64,000 nt of DNA. Origin: Sequoia sempervirens. Taxonomy: Eukaryota; Streptophyta; Pinopsida; Cupressales; Cupressaceae. The notes under the pieces were generated by a model that saw only the letters and a list, made by a program, of their open reading frames with translations, made no database searches and was not told the DNA's origin. The position numbers were made by a program, and so were the translations under genes. The DNA is taken from assembly GCA_007258455.2 (NCBI GenBank), contig VDFB02000003.1, forward strand, positions 42,101,986-42,165,985, read 5' to 3'. Positions 46,501 to 58,446 of the stretch are shown in pieces; the stretch's first letter is position 1; each line of letters opens with the position of its first letter.

Positions 46501-47282
46501 GAACAAGTTCATGATGGCATGTTATTACTAGATATTATCTCTTCATTAGATTTTCATGGGGAGACCTTATCTTGTGTCACCACAGTTTATCCTGAGATGT
46601 AAAGAACACTATTTCTCAATTCTATCACTTTTAATATTCTTTTGCAGTGTTTCTAACACTTAAGATCTTTCTCTACTGAATACATCAAATACTGGATTTT
46701 TGCTTTTTGTTGCATGTTTAAGCATGTTAGGAGATTCAAAATACTTTTGCAGCATAATATATCTAGGGCTAATATTGTAGGTATATGCAAAATGAGTCAG
46801 AAATGCAACTAAGAAGTTTCATTTTGATTTTTGAAAAACGATTCCTGTTGTGCAGAACTATTTTTAATGTATTCATTGTACTGTTTATAAACAGAAATGA
46901 GAACATATAATTCTCGAAGATTTTGATCAGTTGTAGTATAGGATGACCTTTATGAATCATGCCTTTACTAGCCTTGCAGAAAATTTTCTTATTTTACATT
47001 CAGATTTTCTGTTGGATGAGGGTAAGGATCTTTTTGTTCACATCTGAAGACCTTGAATTTGAACATGTTGGTAGATGATATGTATGCTTGTCAGTCTGCT
47101 GTATGTTGGTTTCTTAAACTTCTATCTGTAAAGAAATAGAAGCATTCCATCATGTCTAGTTCATAATGCTGACACTGGAGCCTGTACTTTTGGTTGGTAT
47201 CCTAGGCTTCTTTGTTACATTCTGGATAGCTGCAGTGATGATCAAGTCAAATGATATTCTGCGCAAGCAGACAGCTTTGAAG
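43538..47282 (+). CDS. RNFT1-like: RNFT1/2-like RING and transmembrane E3 ubiquitin ligase, first two coding exons (partial)
   Basis: The only host gene recognised. Exon 1 is 43538-44153 (616 nt, donor GTAAGC) and exon 2 is 47206-47282 (77 nt, acceptor tatcctag, donor GTAATT). The join is in phase and gives 231 codons. The protein starts [16 protein letters not shown], then [20 protein letters not shown] and [18 protein letters not shown], a Ser/Gly/Asn-rich low-complexity stretch, and [20 protein letters not shown]. Membrane segments follow: LLLLVVFI in exon 1 and [12 protein letters not shown] in exon 2. These are the conserved start of the plant RNFT-type family; the remaining membrane helices and the C-terminal C3HC4 RING are missing from the window, presumably in exons beyond 64000. 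Family members are membrane-bound (ER) ubiquitin ligases; the plant role is poorly known. No stop or frameshift is seen. The start is the first Met matching the family. Confidence 0.85.
44154..47205 (+). other. intron 1 of the RNFT-like gene
   Basis: About 3.05 kb from GTAAGC to tatcctag. It holds possible transposon debris on the minus strand: frames at 45985-46317 (with [20 protein letters not shown] and [19 protein letters not shown]) and 45576-45818, which look protein-like but which I cannot assign. No repeated ends were found. Confidence 0.6.
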
Positions 47283-48008
47283 GTAATTTTTTTGAAACTT
47301 GTACTCAGTTAAGGAATATATGATGCATTTTCAGATGGCTAACGATCTCCAAAAATGCACTGTTTTGATTTACTTATCACTACATGCTTGATATCTGGCA
47401 TCTTTGAGCACAATCTGCCTTAGACAAAAGGAACAGATCTCAAGGAGTAGTACTCTAGCAACTACCAGATCTGATGCTGACCTCTGTCATTTATTTCCTT
47501 TTTCATAAGATTTAATTGTACTATTTGTTGGTATCTTTGGTAGTTGCTGGAATAATTTTTTAATTGTAGTTTTTGAGTACCATTTATTGAAATCTTTGGT
47601 AGTTGCTAGAATATTTTTGTAATTACATATTTCAAGTTCTAGTGCATTTATGTTAATAGTAAGGTTGCCAGGAGACTGGTACTTGTACTGGTATGGGAGA
47701 CTGGTACCAGTATGTTTTTGAAAAAAAAGGATATGGGATACTTGGAGACACCATTTTTTTAATATAATTTAATATTTTATTAATTTGCTAATATTAAGAC
47801 TGAAAATCAAAATATCATGACATTGAACTTTCAAAACAAGAGTACTGGTATAGTTTAACATTAACTTTAAAGTTTGAACACACAAATGTAAATGAGTTCA
47901 TACTACATATTGATATTACCTGTTGAAATTCAGAAATGTTGATAGCTTGATTGGCTGATACACATACAAAAACCAAAAACCAAAAATCAGAAATCAGAAA
48001 TCTATTGT
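47283..48008. other. start of RNFT-like intron 2, AT-rich
   Basis: Begins with the donor GTAATT. At 47667-47715 the words 'ggagactggtac' and 'ctggtaccag' repeat in both orientations, which may be the decayed end of the hAT element that follows. No coding. Confidence 0.4.
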
Positions 48009-49976
48009 CTACACAACTATGTAATCCATTTCTAGGTCCTCAGCTATGATGCTCTCCAAATATTCATCACTCTTCAAGCTCAGGTTCCTCTGTTGGCAGT
48101 AGAACTGGGGGTAAATCAATGAGGCCATATGCTTCAACCACTTCATCACCAAAGCATCAACTTCTCCATTAGGTGAAATTTGGGTCCATCTTGTTGACGG
48201 ACCCTCCTTGTACCTATGCTCTACACGAGAGAGAAGGTGAAGTGAGCTATGAATGTAAACTAGGTTCTTTGCTTTCTTTGACCCTAATTGGCTCCTCTTT
48301 AGTGAATGAATAAAACCATAAATACTCCAATTCCTCTCACAAGATGAAGAGCTGGCTACTCGTGAGAGCAATCTTATTGCAAATGATTGCAATTTAGGGG
48401 TTTTACTTCCATGGTTCCACCACTACTCTATAGGGTCTTTCTTTGCATCCATATCATATAAGGCTTCCACGGAAGAAAAATCACCATGCTATCGTGAAAA
48501 CTTATTCCATTGAGTTCTCATAATTGAAGCATCGTCATCTTGGCCATAAATCTTTTTTATTGCAGCCTAAAATCCCTTCATTACCTCTCTATCCTCATAT
48601 GGAGCCCTCTTATTGGTCACTTGTATATAGAGAAAGATGTCTCGCATTTGTTATTTTTAACTTGTTCACACATGGAATCTGTTTCTTCATAAATTTCTTC
48701 CAAATATGGCTTGTCTGAATTTGCAAAGCCCATCACTTCACATATGGGCTTAATAATGTCCACAACAAATTTAACATCAGCCCAAAAATGGTCATCAAGG
48801 ACCATATCTCTCACCTCAGCTGAATTATCTAATGTAGATTGTCTCCAAGCTGCCCATGCATCACTAACTATTGTGGAACACAAAGCTCTTTTGACTTTTC
48901 AAAGACACTTAAGAAGAATAAAAAATAAGCAAACCATGTATCAGCAGGTTTGAGAAGTTCCATCTTGGTAAATTTTCAATAAATGGCTTGTGTGTGGTGA
49001 TGGTTGCATATGAACATCTGCATTTTTTTGCCCTTTTCAATGATATCTGAGATCCAGTGGAATTTTCCAATATCTTTGAGTGCATTATTCAATGAATGCA
49101 CATAACTTGGTGTCCAAAATATATGACTGTACCTTTTTTGCACCAACATGCCTGCTGTGTTACAAATAGGGGCAGCATCTTTGACAACTTGGACTACATG
49201 TAATGTCCCCACCTCCTCAATGCCATCACATAGCTGGTTATGAAGGAACTTTGCATTTTTTTCTTGCCTCAAACAATCTATTGCCTTCAAAAAATAAGGT
49301 CCTTTTGCTGCATGTTACCATGATATTAAGTAGCGGACGATTTCTAGCATCTGTCCACCCATCCATCACAATATTGCATCCTTTTGTAGACCACACTCTT
49401 TTTTTTCATTGGTGTCGTTTGTTGCTCTAATTGAATTTTTCCTTTATCAATTAGAGTAGTGTGAAGCTTTTCATACCTCGGCGGTCCATTATTGATAGCT
49501 TGGACCATCTCCCCATAGAAAGGTGAGTGAGCAACGTTAAACGGTATATTCCATTTGCATAAAAGAAGGGTGCAATTGCTGCATTAACTGCTTCTCTAAC
49601 TTGCACATCAAATAATCTTCCAATGGGGTATGAGTTGCCAATGTGCAATCTCTTGCGAGAAGCCCCTACATCTTCTATTGCCACACCTCTAGAAGACACA
49701 TCCTCTGATTCTCAATGTTGATTGTAAGCTGCCCTTGTTGATGAAGTGTGAGAGCTCAAATGAGACACTGTCCAACTAGTGCTTTCTTGATCAACTAATA
49801 GCTTCATATTGTTCTAACACATTCAAACAAGGTTCGACACCTTTTTTGGGTATGTGAAAAAAATGAGTCCTCACCCTTGAGTAAGTGTCTTGAAATGTTT
49901 TAGGACAAAGTTTACATTTGATGGTGGCTGTTCCACCTAACCTCTTTGACTTGAAACACGATAACAATATTTCCAC
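48009..49976 (-). pseudogene. hAT-family transposase relic inside the RNFT-like intron
   Basis: Minus strand. Parts in order: a BED-type zinc finger (IKCKLCPKTFQDTYSRVRTH) at 49976-49791; FDVQVREAVNAAIAPFF at 49630-49580; a DUF659-like stretch near 49310-49380 (VMDGWTDARNRPLLNIM); LHVVQVVKDAAPICNTAGML and IFWTPSYVHSLNNALKDIG at 49290-48976; a middle part (DHFWADVKFVVDIIKPICEV) at 48883-48617; and the C-terminal dimerisation domain (FAIRLLSRVASSSSCERNWS) at 48392-48009. Frame changes and stops separate the parts, so it is dead. hAT transposases move elements with 8-bp target duplications; I could not define the ends here. It is antisense to the host gene. Confidence 0.8.
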
Positions 49977-52103
49977 AGTGGCTACAAACCTTGTTTTACT
50001 TCACCTAACATTTTCAGAATTTGAACAAATAAAAGAAAAAATATTAAATTAAAAACAAATCAATTGTCTACTTTCTTAGCTTCTATACAAGAAACAAAGA
50101 ATATGATAATTTAGGCAAGGCCCAATAATGCAGGTAACTATTTGGCTGCAAGAAGGTAAGCAACAAAATTTTTTGGGTCAATTTTAAATTTTAAATCCTT
50201 TTCCAACATTCATACAAATATCAAAATCATTTTTAGTGCAAGAACGTTAAATGTTGTAGATAAGCCATGGTAATCAACTCAAGGAAAAAATAGGTATGCA
50301 ATAGAGTAGCATGGGAATTGTTTGACACAATTCTAGAAAGGAAATACAAGGAATGAGCTGTGACTAGGCATATAGAAGAAATTTGGGTCACAAACATCGA
50401 GTCTTCTACATATGACATTCGTTTGAGTTGACTCCCATTCGTTTGAGTTGACTCCCTTCATCTTACTGAACAAGGGAGTAAGTTATTATTTCAGATTTCC
50501 TAATTGTATGGCAGGAATAATGATTTTGTCTATTATTGCAATGATTTCAAAGCTAAGATGGCTTCTAATGCTTCAACTTTAGGAATTGGAATGCTTCCTT
50601 TACAATCCTTGTAACAACATGAGTCACAACAAGGGATTCTTTTTGTAGATAACATTTGCTCATGTTGTATAGCTTCAGTTTGTTGAATGATGAAAATATG
50701 AGTCAATTCAAATTTCAAATCCTTTTCTAGCATTCATATCTAAATAAAGTTTAAACATCCTTTTACCGCTATCATTTGTAGAAAATTGAAACTTTTATAT
50801 GTTTACCCAACTCTCGTTTTCACTCGCTCCTTGGTTGCATGGAAAAATGTAGTTGATAGACGAAAATAAGTTCACGCGAAAAGCAAACAAGGACGAAAAT
50901 AATATCATGTGTTGCAATTAGGTTTCTTTTTTCTTTTTCCATTTTTTTGTTTTATGTGCTTGAGATGTTGTGTTTAGAGTTTTTTTGACAAGAGACATAA
51001 GGAAATGCGAGTAGAATGTTTTTGGATTTGGGGACATCTTTGTACTCATTTTTGATATGGGAAACGTGTCCTTGGGGTTGGAGATGCATCCCCCTCCAAC
51101 CTTGGTTGATAGTCTTTATTTTGAGATGGACCTCGAGATATGCTTTCAACTTCGAGATGATAGTGGCAGCCATTCTATTAATTTTTTAGTCCAAAAATTC
51201 TATTGCTAATAAAGCTTTAAGCTCAAGTTTAACAACTTTTGGAATGAGTCCAAAGGCTCTTCACAATTAAGTTGAAGGTTTATCAACAAAATGATCATTT
51301 AAAATATATATCTAAAAATACTAGATTAGATGTTAAAAATAATATTACAATAAGGGGCCTCCAATGCAAATTTCGACTTGAATTAAATTTTTATGGTATA
51401 AAAGAATTTAAATTGTGCTTGATGGGCTTTCCCATGCATTAGGTGGCAAGAGACCTCTCACATTCATAGTGATATAAGACAACTAGATTTACAAGTTATA
51501 TTTAAATTTTAGCTGAATAAATGCCTCCCATAAGCTTTTGGAGCCAAATAAGATGTTTCTTGTGATTTTTGGTTGAATAGAAACCCCTCATGCACTAAGT
51601 ATGGTTTGTCTGAGCTTCCCCATGTAAGAGATGGAAGTGGCTTATGTTAGCAACAATTTTGCACTCTTTCCAAAATTGAATAAAATGGTATTTTACTTGG
51701 GTTGCCACAGGTTATTGCAATATGTGAAATCCATGAGTATTCAACTCTAAGATCATTCCTTGTGAAATTTATCAAGGTCCTACTTCAAGTCTATTTATAA
51801 CGTGGTTGACAAATTCATGTTGTAAGAAAGAAATAAATTGATTGGGTCCACAAGATGTGGGTGACTACTTATAATTCTATTTAGACTATCATATTGGTGG
51901 TACCTGATTAATATTTCTTTCACTTGAGTTAGACACATTGCAAATTAAGTTGTGTTAGGTTATTTTAGTATAGCCAACCATTTTCAAATATTTATTACTA
52001 TTGGTGTGTAAATGAATGTCAAAAAGTGTTTGGGTGAGTTGTAATTATGGAATGATTAGAGTTAGTTGAGTGGTTTTGATGGCAATGGATGTAGTTAAAA
52101 AAA
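49977..52103. other. RNFT-like intron 2 sequence, no gene seen
   Basis: AT-rich. A 20-bp direct duplication (ATTCGTTTGAGTTGACTCCC) lies at 50417-50436 and 50437-50456. The minus-strand frame 50952-51173 (MAATIISKLKAYLEVHLKIK) matches nothing. The upstream part of the hAT element presumably lies at the left edge. Confidence 0.4.
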
Positions 52104-52545
52104 TTGGGCTTGACAAAAAACTGGCAATTCAAGATTTTGATTTGGACTTGGGACTTAGCAAAATCTTGGCATGTTAAAAAATGCACAAATTTGTAAAATG
52201 AACTTAAATAGCATAGAAAATACTGAGCTTAGAGATTTCATAAGTAGTTTTTCTATTAGTTTTAGACCAAAATAAAATACAATGCACATCATAGTATCAT
52301 ATATGATATGATGTTGCATGTAGTTCAAAATCTTGGGCTTGACAAAAAACTGGCAATTCAAGATTTTGATTTGGACTTGGGACTTAGCAAAATCTAGGCA
52401 TATTAAAAAATACTCAAATTTGTAAAATGAACTTAAAGAGCATAGAAAATACTGAACTTAGAGATTTCATAAGTAGTTTTTCTATTAGTCTTAGACCAAA
52501 ATAAAATACAATGCACTTCATAGTATCATATATGATATGATGTTT
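52104..52545. repeat. 229-bp tandem duplication
   Basis: Copies start TTGGGCTTGACAAAAAACTG at 52104 and 52333. They are nearly identical through GATATGATGTT, so the duplication is younger than its surroundings. Confidence 0.8.
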
Positions 52546-54997
52546 GATCAGCTGTTATTATCATGTAATATAACAAATCCATAAAATATTTTACAAATTT
52601 CTCCAATGACTAAAGCTTCTTAGTGGTGGTGCCTTTGAATTGGATTGTAAATATTTGCCACTAGGAATGGTATCATGCTCAAGCATATTATGATCATTAT
52701 CCACCGAAGCCCCTCTTGATGCCTTCACATCCGCTTGTGATTTTGCTTCTACATCTGTTGGCCTTTCTGTTGCTTTCCTCTCTGAAAAATGTGCTCCACA
52801 TCCTTTGCAATCCATTCAAAATCAATGTCATACAGGCCAATTGAACCACGAGTTTCCTTTCCCTCCAGCTTTTTGACTTAAGACAAAGGTTGTATTGCAC
52901 AAAATTGAGGTTATTGAGTCACTTTTGGCTTAACATGTTGTGCTTCTTTGTGTGAATGCCTTCAAATGTGCTTGAATTGCTCACACCTAGAAAGGTGGCA
53001 TAAAAAGATTTGAAGTTTGGTGTTTTTGCGCCACAATCTCCCCCCAACAAATTTGCGAGGACAACACTGATAACTTTGTAACTAAACTTCAATGGCACTT
53101 ATAAAAATGTTACCATCTAGGAGAAACTTTTGAAGGACTTAGTCTTTTTCACCTGGCTGCTATGTTATTTTCTTTTGAATACATAGAGCTCAAGAAAACA
53201 ACCTGCTCTCTGCACACTTATAAATCTGCAGCTTGTCAAGAATTATGTCTCTAAGGGCTTTATTAGGTGTCATCCTCTCACTGCCCATAATCTCCTCATT
53301 GGCCCTAAAGGAACAGGGGAAGATAAACTTAGCATTCTAGGAATGGAACACTTCTCCACAACTTTAACAACATTCTCCACACCCACTTCCTTGATGACTA
53401 GTACCAAACCACATAATTTTGATAGTGATCTGAGATCTAAAAGTGATTGAATCTATTAATAGCGTACTGTTTTCCACCACAAAATATTTTGTGGCTCCTA
53501 ACAATTAATTAAATTGGTTCATAGATTTGCTTAGATAAGTTCAAATTAAAATCTGATCTTGAAATGTAGTTCTTGTTGCACCCACTTTATAGCCACAATT
53601 TAAAGCTCGAAAAGAAACTCACATACTAACAACAAAGTATTTCCAAGTACATTGCACATTCCAAGTAAGGTAAAAGTAAATCATGTATATAACATTAACT
53701 ATCCATAAGATTTCCAAAAGCAAGTCCAATAATGAATTTCATTACATACATCAAGATGGTATACAATACATCTATTTCAATGTTACATTAATAAGCTTTT
53801 ATTAATACATCTATTTCAATGTTACATCAATAAGCTTTCATCAATACGACTATTTCAATGTTACATCAATACATTTATGAAGTAAAGTTACATTTAACAA
53901 ATGGGCTATGTAAGCCATACAAAGTAATACAAAGAGTACATCCATAGCATAAAGATTCTCTGATCCTCAGCCGCCTTAACACTGCCGGTCTTCTTGCAAG
54001 CTAAGGTCAAGAGTGTGGTTAAGGTGCCTTTTCCGCCCAACCACGAAGTAAATGACTTCCCTGGGTTTCTTCCTAACTCGAAGAAATCCTCGGCCTTGCA
54101 CGAGGAGCCTAGCAACCTGGAACAATAAAGCAGGTGGGAACTCTCGATGAATGCTTGATGCCTATATGCATTCCTATAATAGAACAACATATTTCTTGCA
54201 TGCAGGATGTGGCAGAGACATATATAACATAAAAATTCTAGGCTTTTTATCCATCTATTTCAATGGTACATTAGCTTGGCTAAGCATTAAAACATAAATG
54301 GTAGCTTATGAAAAGGCTAAACTACCATCTCTGTGTGCCCACATTCGGCATCCTGTCCCGGAAGTTTCACATGAAAAGTATATATAATACAAAGTTTCTC
54401 ACAAATTGTATATGATTCATGCATTCTTTCAGAAAAATACATTATATTTCCAAGATCTCTACTTAATTTGCATAAGAAAAATAATTCATAAAAGGTACAT
54501 TTCATAACTGATTTTACATTTCACCATGAACTCATTATAATTCAATCTACTACACTCCAATGGGTAAAAACAATTATATGCACATATGTACCTTTACTAT
54601 TTGCTAACAAAGAATCCAATAACTCATTTCTAATTTTAATGGTTTAAACTAAAATTCACAGATTTAGACATAATCAAAGGAAATTCTTTCAAATCAGAAA
54701 TATATTTACATTTTAAAAGTAAAACATGCTCATTCACGAATATGTATATGTATATATTCAACCATGTATCACTTAAAGGCAGAATGCAACACTCTAAGTT
54801 AGATTTTAATATCTATTCATTCCATAAATTCTGTCATGTTCATTCTCAGCTAAATATAAACACACACACACACACACACACATTTATATATATACATATT
54901 CAGAAAACTATCTATATAAAAAAAAATAGAAGTATGGTTTCATGATGTATATCATTTTAACTCAGAATATTATATTGTAGGTTTAGAATTCAAAATA
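52546..54997. other. intron or intergenic sequence with minor repeats
   Basis: No gene recognised. At 53764-53885 a 39-bp unit (CATCTATTTCAATGTTACAT core) is repeated three times. At 53031-53045 the minus strand reads GGGGGGAGATTGTGG, similar to a copia polypurine tract next to an LTR start, but I found no LTR pair. The minus-strand frames 52591-52900 and 53906-54190 are protein-like in composition but unassigned. A (CA)11 run lies at 54861-54882. Confidence 0.4.
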
Positions 54998-55989
54998 GGG
55001 GAGAGGGGCCAGTAGTTGTGCAGGCTAACTTTGTCATCATGCAGCGACTGACTGGAATATTGTAGAACCTTCGTTTTTTTTTTTTGAAATGTGGATTGGC
55101 CTCTTATCTATCTATAACTAAGGTTTGAATGTGTGACTCATCATGCAACTCGCCACATCAACACATCTATTGAGAAGTGCCTAAAATTTGACTTTTTAAG
55201 GATTTGACCAAAACTTAATCATGGGATCCCTAGTAGTTGAACAAAAAAATACCATTTGTTGCTTGTAAAATATCATATTTTTTATTTAAAATAAAATTAA
55301 TATGCAACTAAATGGACCAAATACCTATTGGTAACCATAAATCTTTGATATCTCTAGCTTTTATATTCAACACATATGGACCAATAGTTGAACACAAAAA
55401 ACTATTTGTTGTTATAAAAACAACACATAATTGTTTAAAATACAACTTATATCAAAAAAATGGACCAATAGTTGAACACTAAAACTTTTTGAAAATCCTT
55501 CACATTTACTAGGAAAATACATGGTATTTATTGTGCTCACCTTTTATATTTGTGATAGGACAAACTATTAATATAAAATATTTCAATGCTTGTACATTGC
55601 TACCCCAATAGTTGTACACATAAGAACAATATTTTTTCACTATGATAACAATACTTGTTTAAATGAGTGCCTTATTTTATTAAATGAAAATTTTATTTTT
55701 TAAATGACACACTTATAGTGGATAGTTATGATATTTTATTTGAGACAAAAAAATACTTATTTCACTTCTTCATGAATGTATTTATGTTTTTTTAATTTTT
55801 ATATAACATTCAGAGGTTCTCATGTGTTCATGTATGGGTCCACTTTTGATCAACATTTGGTTATTTTTTCATTTACGTTTGGACTAATTATTTACAATAT
55901 ATAGTATAAATATGTGGTAAGATTGGATATTATAATCACAATTGATTGCACGACTATTGGACCCCGCACGACTATTGGCCCCTCTCCCT
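54998..55989. mobile_element. 992-bp element with 24-bp inverted ends and TA target sites
   Basis: The left end GGGGAGAGGGGCCAGTAGTT and the right end, read inward, AGGGAGAGGGGCCAATAGTC pair over 24 bp with three mismatches. TA flanks both ends (54996-54997 and 55990-55991). No ORF lies inside, so it is non-autonomous. The TA target suggests the Tc1/mariner superfamily, but the ends are not the usual plant Stowaway ends. An internal word, CCAATAGTTGAACA, recurs (see findings). Confidence 0.65.
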
Positions 55990-56052
55990 TATGTGTCTAA
56001 ATTTTTGGTAAGTGTATATATCTTTATGTATCTGTGTGTTTATATACATATC

Positions 56053-56056
<4 letters not shown>

Positions 56057-56089
<33 letters not shown>
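56057..56089. repeat. (TG)n microsatellite
   Basis: A run of about 16 TG units followed by TACA units. An AC/TA run also lies at 56396-56446. Confidence 0.9.
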
Positions 56090-56092
<3 letters not shown>

Positions 56093-56218
56093 CATACATA
56101 CATACATACGCATAGCCTCACCGGAAAAGAGCGCATACAATGATCGTAAAGTAGCTACATTTAATACAAATTCGAAGTTTTTATTGAAGCAAGTATAAGC
56201 CTAAAGGCTGGTGGCTTC

Positions 56219-56280
56219 CCATTGGGGAGGACGTTGCCTGTGGAGGGCATTGCCTCCACAGCGCAACCCTCTCCTAATGG
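56219..56280. repeat. 62-nt GC-rich hairpin
   Basis: CCATTGGGGAGGACGTTGC then CTGTGGAGG pairs across the 6-nt loop GCATTG with CCTCCACAG, CGCAACC and CTCTCCTAATGG. The 9-bp inner stem is perfect; outer stems have a few bulges and mismatches. Its GC content stands out from the AT-rich surroundings. It could be a foldback element end, a tiny MITE or a small-RNA precursor. Confidence 0.7.
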
Positions 56281-57879
56281 GGAGGTCGCGGCTGTAGAAG
56301 CCCCTCCTTTATTTTAAAGTTTGCCATCTCAAAAACAAAACAGCTACGGCGGTTCCAAGAGAATTGCTTTCGATTTTGAAGTGTCGTATATATAAATATA
56401 TACACACACACACACAAAGTATGATATATATATATATATATATATAACAAACTGGAACCCAATTTTGTACATAAAATATTCAATTTAGGGAGTTATATAT
56501 ATATAGGAAAGACATACAGATTGTACAGTCGGGGTAATGAATTTCATACAAAAAAATAGAAGCATTTAAACACCAAACTTCCAAATACAGAGATTATGCA
56601 CAAATGGCTTTCAAAGAGAAATTCAATCTTTTCACAATACAATCAATTACTCTCACATTTTGAAATTTAAATGCAATGGAAAAGATTCAAAAACCTGGAA
56701 ATTGCCTTCCGTTTGAGTTTCCCCCCTTTTTCTTCTCTTTTCCCGTTCTTGCTTTCCTCGGAAATCACTTTCTGTAGAATTTTCTTCTTCTTATTTCTCC
56801 TTCTTCTGTATTTCCCTGCTTCTTTCTACCATTTTTAATCTACTGTACTCTAGAAAACTTCTACCCGACACCCATTTTCAATTATCTTTTTGCAGAGCAA
56901 TCAAGAAAGATTATGAAAAACTATTATGTGTTTACGTTATTCTTTTCCTTACTTTTTAAAGATTTCTTTTAGTTTTCAAATACCTAATCTTCAAAATAAT
57001 AATAATAATAAAATTTATTTCCATGCACGATATTTATCCTTGATAAATAATAATAAAGATATTCCATTTTAGTTGCAAACTAGGTACTTATTCTCAATAA
57101 ATAGTTAGGAAATACCATTTTTTAAATTGCAAAAGAAATATTTTTCCTAAATAAATAATAAAGAAATATCATTTAATTGCAAATTAAATATTCATTCCAA
57201 ATAAATAATAAGGAAATATCATTCAATTGCAATTTAAAATAATTATTCTAAATAACAAACATTATCATTTATTTGCAAAATAAAATCTATAATAAAATTA
57301 TAATTAATCCTTTTGTTTCATTGCACTTTTATTCTTCTACGAATTAATTTAATTAACCATTTTAAAATACAAACAATAAAAAAAATAGTCAATTAATTTA
57401 AATGCTAAATGCATCTACATGACACTAAGTGCTCGTGTGTGTGTGAGAGAACCGTTCCTGTCTTACCCTACCAAGAAGCTAACCTCCTCTACCTTAATCA
57501 CACCCTTGGTCTTCGACAACCTGCAGCTCAAGTACACTTAGACACCCATTAATAGATTAGTATCCAGGTAAAATCCAAATCAAAGCAATATAATGCATTA
57601 ATCCAAATAATTGCTTCACTTTCGAAATAAAACTATATTCTAAGCATTTCAACTTTTCAAAAATTAAAACAAACATTTTCTTACTTCATCTCACAAAACA
57701 CCATATTATTATTATTTACTCAACCACACACAATTAGTCATATACCAAATCCACATAAAGCAAAAGCAAACAACATCATAGTTTGAGACGTGACACACAA
57801 CAATAAGGAGGAACAATTGATTTCCCCTGATGCGAACGTATAGGCTTTAATACCTTTAATTGAAACTTTTGAAAGCCAT
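56281..57879. other. non-coding, with an AT-rich degenerate tandem array
   Basis: At 57030-57290 a unit of about 52-58 bp (core AAATAATAAGGAAATATCAT, then 'ttgcaa') is repeated about four to five times. The rest has no gene. (GT)n lies at 57433-57443. Confidence 0.4.
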
Positions 57880-58446
57880 AAAGATGTGTGAAGATCGCAC
57901 AACAAATATTGAGAGGTAGGGCGGGGGGGGGGGAGTGGGGATGAATCAGTATTTGAGACCTTTTAAAAACTTTAAACCTCATAAACCATATAAACCAGAG
58001 ATCAAAACATTAACACCAACAAAAAACACCATAGGCAAGATAAACACCGTGGAAAACCCTTTCAGGTAAAAAAACCGCGGCAAAATAGTGCTTTTATTTA
58101 TCTCCAAAGGGCACCGACCCTGTTACATAGGTGAGCACCAACCCATTGAGAGCACCAACTCTCATGAAGCACTGACTTCGATTTGTAGAGGCACCAACCT
58201 CGAACCAGCTGAAGCACCAACTTCAGACTTAGAAAACAAATATGCAAAACATTGATTTTCTAGCAATGCCTTCACGTATACTGTGAGGCTCACAATCATA
58301 CACTTTGAAACTGAACACTAAACTTCTGTAACAAATAACTCCTTGAATCAAAACACTACAACTCTAATATTTTTCTCACTTAGAGGGAAGGATAGTAGAA
58401 TTGAGAGGGTTGTGTGCAAAGTCTCCATAGACGGTAAGTTCTCATC
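57880..58446. repeat. LTR-like sequence related to the split element's LTR, with a hairpin series
   Basis: Shares with the LTRs at 7300 and 38229 a G-run followed by GATGAATCAGTATT and a GTGGAAAACCC...AAAAAC(C)GCGG block, in the same orientation. This suggests a distantly related copia-type LTR, possibly solo. The series of small hairpins at 58108-58226 is described in the findings. Boundaries are not defined. Confidence 0.45.

Noticed and set aside
53031..53045. Copia-like polypurine tract followed by TG on the minus strand
   Set aside because: No matching LTR, PBS or coding sequence was found nearby; kept only as a remark in the spacer entry.
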